Of a DNA stretch of 64,000 nt, positions 62,450-64,000 are shown in pieces; positions within the stretch are counted from its first letter, which is position 1, and each line of letters starts with the position of its first letter. The stretch spans positions 1,800,001-1,864,000 of the forward strand of contig NC_079876.1 in assembly GCF_029227915.1 (NCBI RefSeq), given 5' to 3'. The translations under genes were made by a program, and so were the position numbers. The DNA comes from Hydractinia symbiolongicarpus (taxonomy: Eukaryota > Cnidaria > Hydrozoa > Anthoathecata > Hydractiniidae). Below the pieces are notes generated by a model. The model was not told the origin of the DNA. It made no database searches and saw only the letters and a list, made by a program, of their open reading frames with translations.

Positions 62450-64000
62450 TACCCAGGGAGTAAACTCATTTCCCGACCGATTTTTTAAATTATTTTTTCA
62501 CCAATAAAACGCATGAGACTTGTAGTTTTCAAGAATGTTTTCAATTTTGATGAGACGCTGAATAAAAGCAGTTTAATTGCCGGCAAACGAAAACCTGCGA
62601 TTTCCCTAAATCCCGAACTCGGCCCGTATAGTCAAAAGTATACAAAGAAAGTACCCAGGGAGTAAACTCATTTCCAGAACGATTTATTAAATTATTTTTT
62701 CACCAATAAAACGCATAAGACTTGTAGTTTTTAAAAATGTTTTCATTTTTGATGAGACGCTGAATAAAAGAAGTTTAATCGCCGGCAAACGAAAACCTGC
62801 GATTTCCCGTAAATCCTGGACTCGACCCGTATAGTCAAAAGTATACAAAGAAAGTACAAAGGGAGTAAACTCATTTCCCAAACGATTTTTTAAATTATTA
62901 TTTCACCACTAAAACGCATGAGACTTGTAGTTTTCAAGAATGTTTTCATTTTTGATGAGACGCTGAATAAAAGCAGTTTAATCGCCCGCAAACGAAAACC
63001 TGCGATTTCCCGTAAATACCGGGCTTGGTACGTATAGTCGAATGTATACAAAGAAAGTACCCTGTGAGTAAACTCATTTCCAGAACGAATTTTTAAATTA
63101 TTTTTTCACCACTAAAACGCATGAGACTTGTAGTTTTTAAAAATGTTTTCATCTTTGATATGACGCTGAATAAAAGAAGTTTAATCGCCGGCAAACGAAA
63201 TCCCGCGTTTTCCCGTAAATCCGGGGCTTGGCGCGTATAGTCGAGTGTATACAAAGAAAGTACCCAGGGAGTAAACTCGTTTCCCGAACGATTTTTTAAA
63301 TTTTTTTTTCACCACTAAAACGCATGAGACTTGTAGTTTTCAAAAATGTTTTCATTTTTGATGAGACGCTTAATGAAAGAAGTTTAATCGCCGGCAAACG
63401 AAAACCTGCGATTTCCCGTAAGTCCTGGACTCGGCCCGTATAATCAAAAGTATACAAAGAAAGTTTTCAGGGAGTAAACTCATTTCCCAAACGATTTTTT
63501 AAATTATTATTTCACCACTAAAACGTATGAGACTTGTAGTTTTCAAGAATGTTTTCACTTTTGATGAGACGCTGAATAAAAGCAGTTTAATCGCCGTCAA
63601 ACGAAAACCCGTGATTTCCCGTAAATACCGGGCTTGGCACGTATAGTCGAATGTATACAAAGAAAGTACCCTGTGAGTAAACTCATTTCCAGAACGATTT
63701 TTTAAATTATTTTTCACCACTAAAACGCATAAGACTTGTAGTTTTCAAAAATGTTTTCATTTTTGATGAGACGCTGAATAAAAGAAGTTTAATCGCCGGC
63801 AAACGAAAACCCGCGATTTCCCGTAAATCCCGGGCTTGGCCCGTATAGTCAAAAGTATACAAAGAAAGTACCCAGGGAGTAAACTCATTTCCCGAACGAT
63901 TTTTTAAATTACTTTTTCACCACTAAAACGCATGAGACTTGTAGTTCTTAAAAATGTTTTCATTTTTGATGAGACGCTGAAGAAAAGAAGTTTAATCGCC
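62450..64000. repeat. Mixed type a tail of the window
   Basis: The last seven to eight monomers are all type a and carry many private changes: ACCGATTTTTTAAATT near 62475, TTTCAATTTTGATG near 62540, GTACAAAGGGAG near 62856, ATCGCCCGCAAAC near 62984, GATATGACGC near 63158, GTCGAGTGTATAC near 63241, AAAGTTTTCAGGGAG near 63462 and CGTGATTTCCCG near 63610. The order GATTTATTAAATT monomer, TCAAGAATG monomer, GGCACG monomer matches that at 22-25 and 53-55 kb. The array is cut by the window end, not by a boundary. Confidence 0.8.

Larger units (their letters stand above)
1..64000. repeat. Tandem satellite array, 202-203 bp monomer, about 315 copies
   Basis: The landmark GTATACAAAG recurs from position 51 to position 63855 at steps of 202-203 bp. 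Successive early copies lie at 51, 254, 456, 658, 860 and 1063. Every other landmark of the monomer keeps the same order and orientation throughout. No unique sequence, gene, mobile element or inverted monomer interrupts it, and both window ends lie inside monomers, so the array continues on both sides. Long, homogeneous, head-to-tail arrays of nucleosome-scale monomers are typical of eukaryotic centromeric or heterochromatic satellite DNA; the centromere assignment is inference. I do not recognise the family. Confidence 0.98.

Noticed and set aside
1-64000. CRISPR array
   Set aside because: There are regular repeats but no unique spacers: the whole 203-bp period is repeated, and unit size and context are those of satellite DNA.
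1-64000. Ribosomal DNA spacer, telomere repeat or LTR element
   Set aside because: I see no rRNA-like segment, no short G-rich telomeric unit, and no terminal repeats, primer-binding site or polyprotein frame.

Overview
This 64-kb window is one uninterrupted tandem satellite DNA array. The basic monomer is 202-203 bp, about 38% G+C, and repeats roughly 315 times in a single orientation from the first base to the last. I see no protein-coding gene, RNA gene, transposable element, unique spacer, inverted monomer or array edge. Regularly spaced short open frames exist only because the monomer is copied. An array of this size and order is typical of a eukaryotic centromeric, pericentromeric or other heterochromatic block. 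I do not recognise the satellite family, so I name no species. Many differences between monomers look like C-to-T or G-to-A changes at CpG, and some at CHG. That fits a genome that methylates cytosine, but it is weak evidence for lineage.

Each monomer has a G+C-rich part (about 25 of the first 40 bases when numbered from the CGAAAACC motif), a mixed middle, and A+T-rich tracts. It carries up to three short dyad symmetries: a CGGGC/GCCCG hairpin, a GTATA/TATAC inverted repeat directly after it, and a 9-bp TCAAAAATG/CATTTTTGA inverted repeat with a TTTT loop. Two main forms are interspersed. Type a is 203 bp, with TTTAAATTA and GATGAGACGC. Type b is 202 bp, with TTTATATTA, ACTAAACGC and CATATTTGATGGG. 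In type b the third dyad is replaced by a different one, shifted by one base.

Monomer variants are arranged in higher-order repeats (HORs) whose size changes along the array: 4-mer then 3-mer (1-2.14 kb); 6- to 8-mer (2.46-10.24 kb); divergent monomers (10.24-10.92); 9-mer (10.92-14.56); 4-mer (14.56-17.63); mosaic (17.63-20.70); 5-mer and 3-mer offsets (20.70-24.33); two nearly identical 15-mers (24.33-30.41); nested 13-, 17- and 16-mer copies (30.41-39.1); 19-, 6- and 7-mer copies (35.4-43.9); mosaic (43.9-48.0); 8-/7-mer (48.0-51.63); 11-mer (51.63-56.08); 3-mer (56.08-57.30); mosaic (57.30-58.73); 10-mer (58.73-62.45); and a mixed tail to the window end. The pattern fits repeated local unequal exchange or amplification, with occasional longer-range transfer.

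There are no genes to act together. Any function would be structural (chromatin, centromere or heterochromatin) and cannot be shown from sequence alone. All block limits were found by eye from diagnostic variants and are good to about one monomer unless stated otherwise.
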